From Verrucomicrobia bacterium UBA1731 (GTDB taxonomy: Bacteria > Verrucomicrobiota > Kiritimatiellia > RFP12 > UBA1067), in the NCBI GenBank assembly GCA_002317575.1, contig DCIH01000027.1, forward strand, positions 5,790 to 11,716: 5,927 bases of DNA, read 5' to 3'. The stretch's first letter is position 1. The number at the start of each line of letters is the position of its first letter. Under the pieces are notes generated by a model that saw only the letters and a program-made list of their open reading frames with translations, was not told the DNA's origin and made no database searches. A program made the translations under genes and the position numbers. Of the stretch, positions 1 through 5,927 are shown piece after piece.

Positions 1-1
1 C

Positions 2-1072
2 ATCGAGAACTATTCGCGTCCGCTCACGGGCCGCGCGCCCGGCGAACCGCCCGAGTGCCTGCTGGACTATTTCCCCGAGGATTTCCTCGTGATCGTGGAC
101 GAGTCGCACGTGGCGATGCCCCAGGTGCGCGCGATGTACAACGGCGACCAGGCGCGCAAGCAGAAGCTCGTGGACTACGGGTTCCGCCTTCCGAGTGCGA
201 AGGACAACCGTCCGCTCACCTTCGACGAGTTCCAGAAGAAAGTCCACCAGATCGTGTTCACCTCCGCGACGCCGGGCGAGTGGGAGTATTCCGTATCCTC
301 CGTGGTGGCCGAGCAGGTGATCCGTCCGACGGGCCTGCTCGATCCCGTGATCGAGATTCGCCCGCTCAAGAACCAGATCGACGATTTGATGGCCGAGGTC
401 CGCAAGGTCGCGGAAGCGGGCGACCGCGTGCTGGTGACGACGCTCACCAAGCGGTCCGCCGAAGACCTCACCGCCTACCTGCGCGAGACGGGCATCCGCG
501 TGGAATACCTGCACAGCGACATCGACGCCTTGGAGCGCGTCGCGATCCTCGGGCGCCTCCGGAAAGGCGAGTTCGACGTGCTGGTGGGCATCAACCTGCT
601 GCGCGAGGGCCTCGACTTCCCGGAAGTCGCGCTGGTGGCGATCCTTGACGCGGACAAGGAGGGCTTCCTCCGTTCGACCACGTCGCTCGTCCAGACCGCG
701 GGCCGCACGGCGCGCCACGTGAAGGGGCGCGTCATCCTGTACGCGGACCACGAGACGGACGCCATCTGCGATTTGCTGCGCATCACCAAGTCGCACCGCG
801 ACAAGCAGATCGCGTACAACGAGAAGCACGGCATCACGCCGCGTTCCGTGAAGCGTGCGATCAACGAATCCGCCTACGTGTATTCGACGCGCAAGGGCGA
901 GAAACCGGTTTCGGCGGCGGACGTGGAGAAGCTGAACCGCGAAGAAGTGCTGGCGGCGCTCAAGAAGGAAATGCTCGAGGCCGCGGACGCGCTCGAGTTC
1001 GAACGCGCCGCCTATTTGCGAGACCAGATCAAAAAACTCGGCGCCGCGTCCGATTCGCGGCGAAAAGGATGA
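2..1072 (+). CDS. uvrB: UvrABC excinuclease subunit B, C-terminal ~356 residues (5' end outside window)
   Basis: UvrB is the DNA-damage-verifying helicase-like subunit of the cytoplasmic UvrABC nucleotide excision repair complex. It is loaded by UvrA and recruits UvrC. The frame is open from base 2 (IENYSRPLTGRAPGEPPE), which aligns with the region before helicase motif II in known UvrB proteins. Visible in order: the DESH Walker B box (98-109) followed by MYNGD; the NRPLTFDEF segment; TSATPGEWE; the C-terminal helicase domain with VLVTTLTKRSAEDL, YLHSDID, GINLLREGLDFPEV and LDADKEGFLRS; motif VI as QTAGRTARHVKG (692 onward), where many UvrBs read QTIGRAARN; KQIAYNEKHGITP; and a C-terminal UVR motif (EMLEAADALEFERAAYLRDQIKKL) used for UvrC contact. 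Compared with a usual ~670-residue UvrB, roughly the first 310 residues are missing, cut by the window edge rather than by mutation. The stop is TGA at 1070-1072. Identity is certain. Confidence 0.98.
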   Translation: MENYSRPLTGRAPGEPPECLLDYFPEDFLVIVDESHVAMPQVRAMYNGDQARKQKLVDYGFRLPSAKDNRPLTFDEFQKKVHQIVFTSATPGEWEYSVSSVVAEQVIRPTGLLDPVIEIRPLKNQIDDLMAEVRKVAEAGDRVLVTTLTKRSAEDLTAYLRETGIRVEYLHSDIDALERVAILGRLRKGEFDVLVGINLLREGLDFPEVALVAILDADKEGFLRSTTSLVQTAGRTARHVKGRVILYADHETDAICDLLRITKSHRDKQIAYNEKHGITPRSVKRAINESAYVYSTRKGEKPVSAADVEKLNREEVLAALKKEMLEAADALEFERAAYLRDQIKKLGAASDSRRKG

Positions 1073-1113
1073 TTTCAATGATGTGCAATCAGCTTGAAAG
1101 GAAAGCGAAATGA
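1069..1113 (+). other. Possible 14-codon mini-ORF bridging uvrB and the glycosidase-like gene
   Basis: A short frame reads MISMMCNQLERKAK. Its first ATG (1069) overlaps the uvrB stop as ATGA (1069-1072), and its TGA (1111-1113) overlaps the ATG of the next gene as ATGA (1110-1113). A second in-frame ATG at 1078 lies 8 bases after AAGGA (1065-1069), a good Shine-Dalgarno distance, while the first ATG has no usable spacing. Ribosomes ending on uvrB could therefore be relayed to the next gene. The peptide itself matches nothing I recognise. It may be chance in a 37-base gap, and there is no codon-bias or homology support. Confidence 0.25.
1098..1105 (+). promoter_or_regulatory. Shine-Dalgarno site of the glycosidase-like gene
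   Basis: AAGGAAAG lies upstream of ATG 1110, with the AAGGA core (1098-1102) ending 7 bases before it. It supports this ATG over the in-frame ATG at 1119, as does the signal peptide that begins directly at MKRM. I see no convincing -35/-10 pair or terminator in the 37-base gap after uvrB, so read-through transcription from uvrB is possible. Confidence 0.7.
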
Positions 1114-4100
1114 AACGAATGATCCTGGGTGCGGCCGCGGTGGCGGCGGGGTTGACGGCGACGGCCGACGTGACGTGGTGGGCAGTGCCCGCGATGAGCG
1201 AGGTGCAGCGGCTTCCGGACGTGGTGCCGACTGACGGCGCGCCGACGGGAACGGTGCGGATCGTCGTCGCGCAGAACGAATACGAGCCCGGCTCGTTCGT
1301 GGTGCGGTCCGACCGCGACCTCGGCAAGGTCCGGTTCGACGTCGGCGAACTCAAGAACGAGAAGGGGCAGGTGTTTCCCCCGAAGAACCTCGACCTCAAG
1401 GTGATCAAGGTTTGGTACCAGAACCGCAACGGCTGGTTCAGCTATTTCGCGGACGACGGGTTCAAGCTCTGCCCCGAGCTGCTGTTGAACGACGAAGACC
1501 TCATCCGCGTGGACGAGCAGAAGGTCGCCAACTACGCGCGCCTCGTCGAGAAGGACGGCCGCATGCACGAGTGGTGGCTCAATCCCCCGCGCCTCATGAA
1601 CGGCCGCTACTACGACCACTACAAGGACACCGAGGCGTTCCAGTTCATGCGCGAGAACTTCCGCGACGCGAAGACGCTCCAGCCGGTGGCGCTGCCGAAG
1701 GATGTCTCGAAGCAGTTCTTCCTCACCGCGCGCGTCGACCGGGACGTCGCGCCCGGCGTGTATCGCGGCGAGGTCGTCGGCGCGGGCGTTGCGATTCCGG
1801 TCGCGATCCGCGTGCTCGACTTCGAACTGCCGCAGCCGATGGCGTACTTCCATCCCGAGCAGGAGATGCTCATCTCGAGCTACAGCTACCTCGGTCTCGA
1901 GAACGTCCGCCTCTACAACGGCGGCGACGCGGAGCTCGCGTGGCGCCAGCTGGAGGCGATTTTCGCCGATCAGGTCGCGCACGGTCAGACGATGCACTGG
2001 CTGCCGTACGGCGTGGGCAGCGCCGCCAACGAGCGCACGCTCGACATCATGCGCCGCGTCGGCATGCGCACCGATGTGCTGATGGGCCTCACGGAATTCG
2101 CGTGGCAGTGCAAGGACCGCAAGATGATGAGCGCCTGGGCGCAGCGCATGGCGGACTACTTCGACCGCACGCTCGGCCACCACAACGTCTACGGCGGTTA
2201 TGGCGACGAGCCCGGCTGCGGCTTCTTCAAGGAACAGCGGCCCGTGTTCGACTCCTACCACGCGGCGGGGCTCAAGTTCGTGATCGCCTCGCAGAACGGC
2301 ATCCTCTGGAAGAGCGGCTACAACTGGGACTGGCACAACGCCTCGGACGACGCGATCGATTCGCGCGCGCCGGCGAAGTGGAACGAGATGGGCTCCGACA
2401 CGCACTGCGCGTGGTATTCCAACATGCACGTCGGCCCGGAGAATCCCGCCTACAACCGCCGCCAGTACGGCCTCGGCGCGTGGCTCACCGGCTATTCGGC
2501 GTTCTGCAACTACGCCCACCATCTCGGCTCCTACAACGACGACAGCGAACTCTACAAGCCGATGGTGTTCGCCTACGGTACCTACGACGGCGTGATCGAC
2601 ACGCTCCAGTGGGAGGGCTTCCGCGAAGGCGTGGACGACATCCGCTACGGCACGCTCCTCAAGGCGCTCGCGACGGAGGCGGGCCGGAGCGACGACATCG
2701 ACATGCGCCATCTCGGGCGCAAGGCGCTGCTGTTCTTCGCGTCCTTCCAGCGCGAACGCGACGACATGAACATGGCGCGCGCCGAGATGGTCTCGCGCAT
2801 TCTCGCGCTCCGCGCGGCGCTCGGCGCGAAGAAGGACGTGAGGATCGTCGCGAAGAAGTCGCCCGCCACGACGAAGAAGCCGCTCCCCGCGCTGGCCGAA
2901 CCCGCCCCCGCGAACGCCGCGAAGTCCCTGCGGGACACCGAGGGGATCGTCGCCGCCTGGGTCAACCGCAATGACCTCCCGAGCGCGATCGCCGTCTACG
3001 AATCGCTGCTGACGCCTACGGCGTCCGCGGACACCACCAACGCGGTCAACCGCGCGATCGGCGGACTGTATTCCCGGTTCTACGAATTCGAAAAGGCCCG
3101 CCAATGGTATCTCGACCACGGCATGCGCCTTCTGGCGGCGTCCGTGCAGGGCCGGCAGGACGGCGCGCGCCGCGCCGCAAACCGCCAGCTCGTGCTGGAC
3201 GTATTCCGCGACGCGAAGGAGTCGGCGGCGGAACGCATGAACGCGTGGCGGCGTCTCCTGGCGGCGGACGACGAGGTCGCGTTCCGCGAGCTCGACGCGT
3301 TCGCGAAGCTGCGCGGCGCGAAGGGAATGGCGGACGAGTTCCTCGGCATGCTTACCTACCACGAGACGATGCTTTCCTTCATGGGCAACTGGCCGAAGAT
3401 CAACCGTCTTCTGGACGCGGTCGAAACATACGACGGCGCGAACACGAACCGCGTCTGGGGCTTCAAGACCTCGCAGTACGCCGCGCAGGCGCGGCTCGCC
3501 GTCGGCAATGCGAAGGGCGCGGTCCTGTACGCGGACCGCGCGCTCAAGGACGCGAAGCGCTCCAAGGCGTCCGCCGAGGAAATCTACCAGCTGCAGATGA
3601 TGAAGGCGGTCTACGCGGCCGCGGGCGACGAAAAGAAGCTCCGCGCGGTCGTCGCCAAGGCCGACGCCGAATTCGGCAAGGGCGTTTCCCCGCAGACGCG
3701 CAAGGAGCGCCTCAACCGCGTCGGTTCGTTCGCGATGGACGCCGGCCTCGAAACGACGGTGCGCGCGCTTGCCGCCCACGTCGACGCGCTCGTGAAGCCC
3801 ATGCCCACGCTCACCTACACGATCAGATACAGCGACCGCGGGGTGCAGGGCATCGGCGGCTGGGGCGCGCTTTCGTCCAAGCCCGAAGTCGCGAAGATGG
3901 CGCGTCCTTTCGGCGGGTCCATGGATTTCATCGAGACCGACGTCTCGACGGGCAACCGCGGCGACGTGCAGAAGGACAACTCCAAGACCTACGAGCGCGC
4001 GCCCGAATGGCAGGCGGCGTTCGACGACTGGGGCGTCCACTTCCGCGTCGAGATCTTCGACGAGAAGGCGCGCGAAATCGAGGCGGGCGCGTTGGGCGCG

Positions 4101-4784
4101 GGCTCGATCGAGGGGTATCTCGCGCCGGGCGACAACACGCCGTACCTCTGCTTCCTGCACGACGTGAAGCCGGGCGGTTTCAGCATCTGGAACACGGAAT
4201 ACGACAATCCCGGCCACCGCCGCATCGACCCCAAGGACCGCGTGAACTGCCGCGAGGAGATGGCGTACACCGACAATTCCATCATCCTCTACTGGGGCTT
4301 CTCGTGGGCGAAGTTCGCCACGCGCGTGCCGACGGACGGCGCGACCTGGGACTTCGAGCCGTGCCTTTGGGGGCGCAAGGCGAACGCCACCTGGAACGGT
4401 CTCCGGACGGTGCACGGGCGCTCCAGCTGGGGCAAGATCAAATTCGAGATGCCGGCGTCGGCGCGCGCGCGCATTCTGCGCAAGCGTCTCGTCGCCGCCA
4501 AGGCGGCGTTCGGCGCGGAGCGTTCGTCGGAAGGCATGCACGAGGGCGTCATCGAACACTGGTGGGACGCCGAAGTGGGCGACCGGGCCTTCTTCAACGC
4601 ATCGCTCGGCACGTTCGTCGGCCGGCTCGAAAGCGAAAGCAAGGCGATCGGCCTCAAGACGTCGGACGAGGATGTGTTCAAGCTCGAGAAGACGACGTTG
4701 GACGACCTCGTCGACTTCCGTTTCCGCGCGGAGGCGCTGCGGGCGGACTACCTGCTCAAGCAGCTCGTCGGCGACGACAAGTGA
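1110..4784 (+). CDS. Large exported GH123/DUF4091-like glycosidase with TPR-like and CBM9-like C-terminal regions
   Basis: This 1224-residue protein starts with a signal peptide (KR n-region, hydrophobic core ILGAAAVAAGLTA, likely cleavage after about A19, no lipobox Cys), so it is probably periplasmic or secreted. Residues ~22-240 look like the beta-sandwich preceding GH123/DUF4091 domains, with the typical AQNEYEPGSFVV element. Residues ~245-520 resemble the catalytic barrel: GGYGDEPG places Asp366-Glu367 where GH123 N-acetyl-beta-galactosaminidases carry an adjacent Asp-Glu pair for substrate-assisted catalysis, and the domain closes with the DUF4091-like WEGFREGVDD (501-510). A Lys/Pro/Ala linker (~571-607) leads to a helical TPR-like region (~608-895). 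Residues ~900-1113 resemble a CBM9-type carbohydrate-binding beta-sandwich (IEGYLAPGD, WDFEPCLWGR, SSWGKIKFEM), followed by a charged helical tail. Classical GH123 enzymes are much shorter. A glycan hydrolase role is inferred from family resemblance; the substrate is unknown, and a non-catalytic binding role is possible. Confidence 0.75.
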   Translation: MKRMILGAAAVAAGLTATADVTWWAVPAMSEVQRLPDVVPTDGAPTGTVRIVVAQNEYEPGSFVVRSDRDLGKVRFDVGELKNEKGQVFPPKNLDLKVIKVWYQNRNGWFSYFADDGFKLCPELLLNDEDLIRVDEQKVANYARLVEKDGRMHEWWLNPPRLMNGRYYDHYKDTEAFQFMRENFRDAKTLQPVALPKDVSKQFFLTARVDRDVAPGVYRGEVVGAGVAIPVAIRVLDFELPQPMAYFHPEQEMLISSYSYLGLENVRLYNGGDAELAWRQLEAIFADQVAHGQTMHWLPYGVGSAANERTLDIMRRVGMRTDVLMGLTEFAWQCKDRKMMSAWAQRMADYFDRTLGHHNVYGGYGDEPGCGFFKEQRPVFDSYHAAGLKFVIASQNGILWKSGYNWDWHNASDDAIDSRAPAKWNEMGSDTHCAWYSNMHVGPENPAYNRRQYGLGAWLTGYSAFCNYAHHLGSYNDDSELYKPMVFAYGTYDGVIDTLQWEGFREGVDDIRYGTLLKALATEAGRSDDIDMRHLGRKALLFFASFQRERDDMNMARAEMVSRILALRAALGAKKDVRIVAKKSPATTKKPLPALAEPAPANAAKSLRDTEGIVAAWVNRNDLPSAIAVYESLLTPTASADTTNAVNRAIGGLYSRFYEFEKARQWYLDHGMRLLAASVQGRQDGARRAANRQLVLDVFRDAKESAAERMNAWRRLLAADDEVAFRELDAFAKLRGAKGMADEFLGMLTYHETMLSFMGNWPKINRLLDAVETYDGANTNRVWGFKTSQYAAQARLAVGNAKGAVLYADRALKDAKRSKASAEEIYQLQMMKAVYAAAGDEKKLRAVVAKADAEFGKGVSPQTRKERLNRVGSFAMDAGLETTVRALAAHVDALVKPMPTLTYTIRYSDRGVQGIGGWGALSSKPEVAKMARPFGGSMDFIETDVSTGNRGDVQKDNSKTYERAPEWQAAFDDWGVHFRVEIFDEKAREIEAGALGAGSIEGYLAPGDNTPYLCFLHDVKPGGFSIWNTEYDNPGHRRIDPKDRVNCREEMAYTDNSIILYWGFSWAKFATRVPTDGATWDFEPCLWGRKANATWNGLRTVHGRSSWGKIKFEMPASARARILRKRLVAAKAAFGAERSSEGMHEGVIEHWWDAEVGDRAFFNASLGTFVGRLESESKAIGLKTSDEDVFKLEKTTLDDLVDFRFRAEALRADYLLKQLVGDDK

Positions 4785-4789
4785 GGAGG
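4783..4789 (+). promoter_or_regulatory. Shine-Dalgarno site of the methyltransferase, overlapping the upstream stop codon
   Basis: GAGGAGG begins inside the TGA stop (4782-4784) of the glycosidase-like gene and ends 7 bases before ATG 4797. It is a near-consensus ribosome binding site and fixes the methyltransferase start. The overlap with the upstream stop suggests co-transcription and possible translational coupling. No separate promoter is visible in the 12-base gap. Confidence 0.8.
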
Positions 4790-4796
4790 CGTTTCC

Positions 4797-5894
4797 ATGT
4801 CGAAAAAAGTCGCTTCCGGGTTTACGGCCGTCGAATTGTTCGCGGGTGCGGGCGGGTTGAGCATCGGTCTCGAGAAGGCCGGGATAAACGTCGTCATCGC
4901 CAACGAGATCATGCGCGACTTCGCCGCGACGCTCGCGGCAAACCATCCGCACACGAAAGTCATCAACGACGATATCCACAAAATCGATTTCAAGGCCGAG
5001 CTCAAGCGACTGGGATTGGAATCGGTCGACGTGCTTTCGGGCGGACCGCCGTGCCAGGGCTTCTCGACCATCGGCTCGAAAAACCGCAAAGATCCGCGCA
5101 ACAGTCTTTTCTACGAATATCTGCGCGCTGTATCGGAGACGCGGCCGAAGTACACGATCTTCGAGAACGTTTCCGGGTTCAAGCGGATGTATGGCGGTTT
5201 CGCCTACAAAACGCTGCTGAAGGAGATGGACGAACTCGGCTACGACACGCGCTGCGAGATCATGAACGCGGCCGATTACGGCGCGCCTCAGATCCGCTAC
5301 CGGACGATCGTGCTGGGGTGGCGCAAGGAATTGTCGCCGCTGTCGTTTCCCAAGCCCACGCACGGCAACGGGCCCGGCCGGAAACCGTATGTGACGCTGA
5401 TGGAGGCCATCGGCGATCTGCCGTCCTTGTCAACGGGCGAAGAAAAAGTCGCGTATGACCAAGAGCCCGCGACCGACTACCAGAAACGGATGCGCGGTTC
5501 GCAGAAGACCTTGCTCGAACACAACGCGTCCCATTACGGCGAAAAGATGCAGGAGATTCTCCGCACCATCCCCGAAGGCGGCAGCATCAAGGATTTGCCG
5601 CAGCGGTTGCGTCCGAAGTCCGGCTACGCAAACACGTACGCCCGTCTGCTGCCGAACGAGCCGAGCCCCACGATCACGCGCAATTTCGGCACGCCGTCTT
5701 CCAGCCGTTGCGTGCACCCGTTTCAGCCGCGGGCCTTGTCCACCCGTGAAGGCGCGCGTCTCCAGGGATTTCCGGATTGCTACAAATTCAAGGGCTGCAA
5801 ACAGTCCAAGAATCTTCAGATCGGAAACGCCGTGCCGCCGATTCTTGGCGAAGCCATCGCCCGTGCCGTTAAACAGGCGCTTGCCAAATGTTAA
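4797..5894 (+). CDS. DNA (cytosine-5-)-methyltransferase
   Basis: This 365-residue enzyme should transfer a methyl group from S-adenosylmethionine to carbon 5 of cytosine in a specific DNA sequence. The C5-methyltransferase motifs appear in canonical order: motif I FAGAGGLS (15-22) for AdoMet binding; motif II around Glu37; motif IV GGPPCQGFS (82-90) with nucleophile Cys86; motif VI ENV (123-125) with the cytosine-protonating Glu123; motif VIII QIRYR (165-169); a target-recognition stretch of about 105 residues (~175-282) including IPEGGSIKDLP; motif IX RLLPNEPSPTIT (283-294); and motif X QIGNAVPP (341-348). Length is normal for a monospecific enzyme and nothing is missing, so it is probably active. 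The recognition sequence cannot be read from the protein. It lies 12 bases after the glycosidase-like gene and overlaps a putative restriction gene. Its GC content is lower than upstream (four 60-base samples gave 36, 35, 36 and 27 G+C; two from the upstream gene gave 43 and 42), which suggests horizontal acquisition. An orphan methyltransferase is the alternative. Confidence 0.96.
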   Translation: MSKKVASGFTAVELFAGAGGLSIGLEKAGINVVIANEIMRDFAATLAANHPHTKVINDDIHKIDFKAELKRLGLESVDVLSGGPPCQGFSTIGSKNRKDPRNSLFYEYLRAVSETRPKYTIFENVSGFKRMYGGFAYKTLLKEMDELGYDTRCEIMNAADYGAPQIRYRTIVLGWRKELSPLSFPKPTHGNGPGRKPYVTLMEAIGDLPSLSTGEEKVAYDQEPATDYQKRMRGSQKTLLEHNASHYGEKMQEILRTIPEGGSIKDLPQRLRPKSGYANTYARLLPNEPSPTITRNFGTPSSSRCVHPFQPRALSTREGARLQGFPDCYKFKGCKQSKNLQIGNAVPPILGEAIARAVKQALAKC

Positions 5895-5927
5895 GCGCCT
5901 GGGGCGTTCGAGCAGGAGAAGCGGCGC
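5888..5927 (+). CDS. Start of a possible Mrr-like restriction endonuclease gene (3' end outside window)
   Basis: An ATG at 5888 overlaps the methyltransferase stop by 7 bases (ATGTTAA, 5888-5894) and opens a frame reading MLSAWGVRAGEAA up to the window edge. From family knowledge, several Mrr-like and other restriction endonucleases begin with a small module having the pattern W-x-x-R-A-G followed by Gly/Glu residues, and this peptide fits it. The position directly after a C5-methyltransferase also fits a restriction partner. Only 13 codons are visible, and the upstream ribosome site is weak (AGG at 5875-5877). The alternative is that this is untranslated and the next gene starts beyond the edge, since AGGAG at 5914-5918 could serve an ATG just outside. 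Confidence 0.45.
   Translation, partial: MLSAWGVRAGEAA

Noticed and set aside
55..648. A 197-codon plus-strand frame inside uvrB
   Set aside because: It is an Arg/Pro/Gly-rich out-of-frame reading of a strongly conserved uvrB segment.
1094..1122. TTGAAA at 1094-1099 as a possible -35 box for a promoter of the glycosidase-like gene
   Set aside because: No TATAAT-like hexamer follows at 16-18 bases; that position is already inside the GC-rich coding start.
735..3535. A shared 15-base stretch (TCCTGTACGCGGACC) in uvrB and in the glycosidase-like gene
   Set aside because: Both copies encode the same Leu-Tyr-Ala-Asp residues with the host's preferred codons and the flanks do not match, so it is coincidence rather than a repeat.
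4461..4472. Alternating GC run, a possible Z-DNA-type repeat
   Set aside because: Only 12 bases long and fully explained by Ala/Arg codons in the coding frame.
1089..5363. A 1424-codon open frame on the minus strand
   Set aside because: It is exactly codon-aligned with the glycosidase-like gene and the methyltransferase on the plus strand and stays open only because TTA, CTA and TCA codons are absent there. Its translation is Arg/Val/Ala/His-rich with no recognisable domain, and it runs across two unrelated, well-supported genes.
3104..5458. A 784-codon plus-strand frame overlapping the two main genes
   Set aside because: The translation is dominated by Arg, Gly and Ala, as expected from reading GC-rich codons out of frame, and it is overlaid on sequence with clear protein homology in another frame.

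Overview
The window is a 5.9 kb piece of a GC-rich bacterial chromosome with all genes on the + strand. It holds the 3' end of uvrB, a very large secreted GH123/DUF4091-like protein, a complete DNA cytosine-5 methyltransferase, and what looks like the first 13 codons of the methyltransferase's partner gene. Coding density is almost total. The two junctions between complete or near-complete genes are 37 and 12 bases, no rho-independent hairpin is visible, and Shine-Dalgarno sites are clear. No tRNA, rRNA, CRISPR array, insertion sequence or attachment site was seen.

Region by region: (1) positions 2-1072 encode the last ~356 residues of UvrB, from just before the DESH helicase box to the C-terminal UVR motif. 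(2) Positions 1110-4784 encode a 1224-residue exported protein. Its N-terminal half resembles the GH123/DUF4091 group of glycosidases (beta-sandwich, then a barrel with an Asp-Glu pair). A Lys/Pro/Ala linker follows, then a TPR-like helical region and a C-terminal domain resembling CBM9-type carbohydrate-binding folds. (3) Positions 4797-5894 encode a 365-residue C5-methyltransferase with the main catalytic motifs in order. (4) From 5888 an overlapping frame begins MLSAWGVRAGEAA and runs off the edge. That start resembles the N-terminal W-x-x-R-A-G module found on some Mrr-like restriction enzymes, so the last two genes may be a restriction-modification pair.

The first two genes and the methyltransferase sit head to tail and could be co-transcribed, but their functions (nucleotide excision repair, glycan degradation, DNA modification) are unrelated. 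The methyltransferase has lower GC than the glycosidase gene: 60-base samples gave 45-60% against about 70%. This fits later acquisition. Host: a GC-rich Gram-negative-type bacterium. The large exported GH123/DUF4091 protein with TPR and CBM9-like parts is reminiscent of Verrucomicrobiota/Kiritimatiellota or Planctomycetes, but this is a weak inference and nothing here fixes the taxon.

The most interesting points are the cut-off putative restriction gene just past the right edge, the unusual four-part glycosidase-like protein, and a 14-codon mini-ORF that bridges uvrB and the next gene with ATGA overlaps at both ends.
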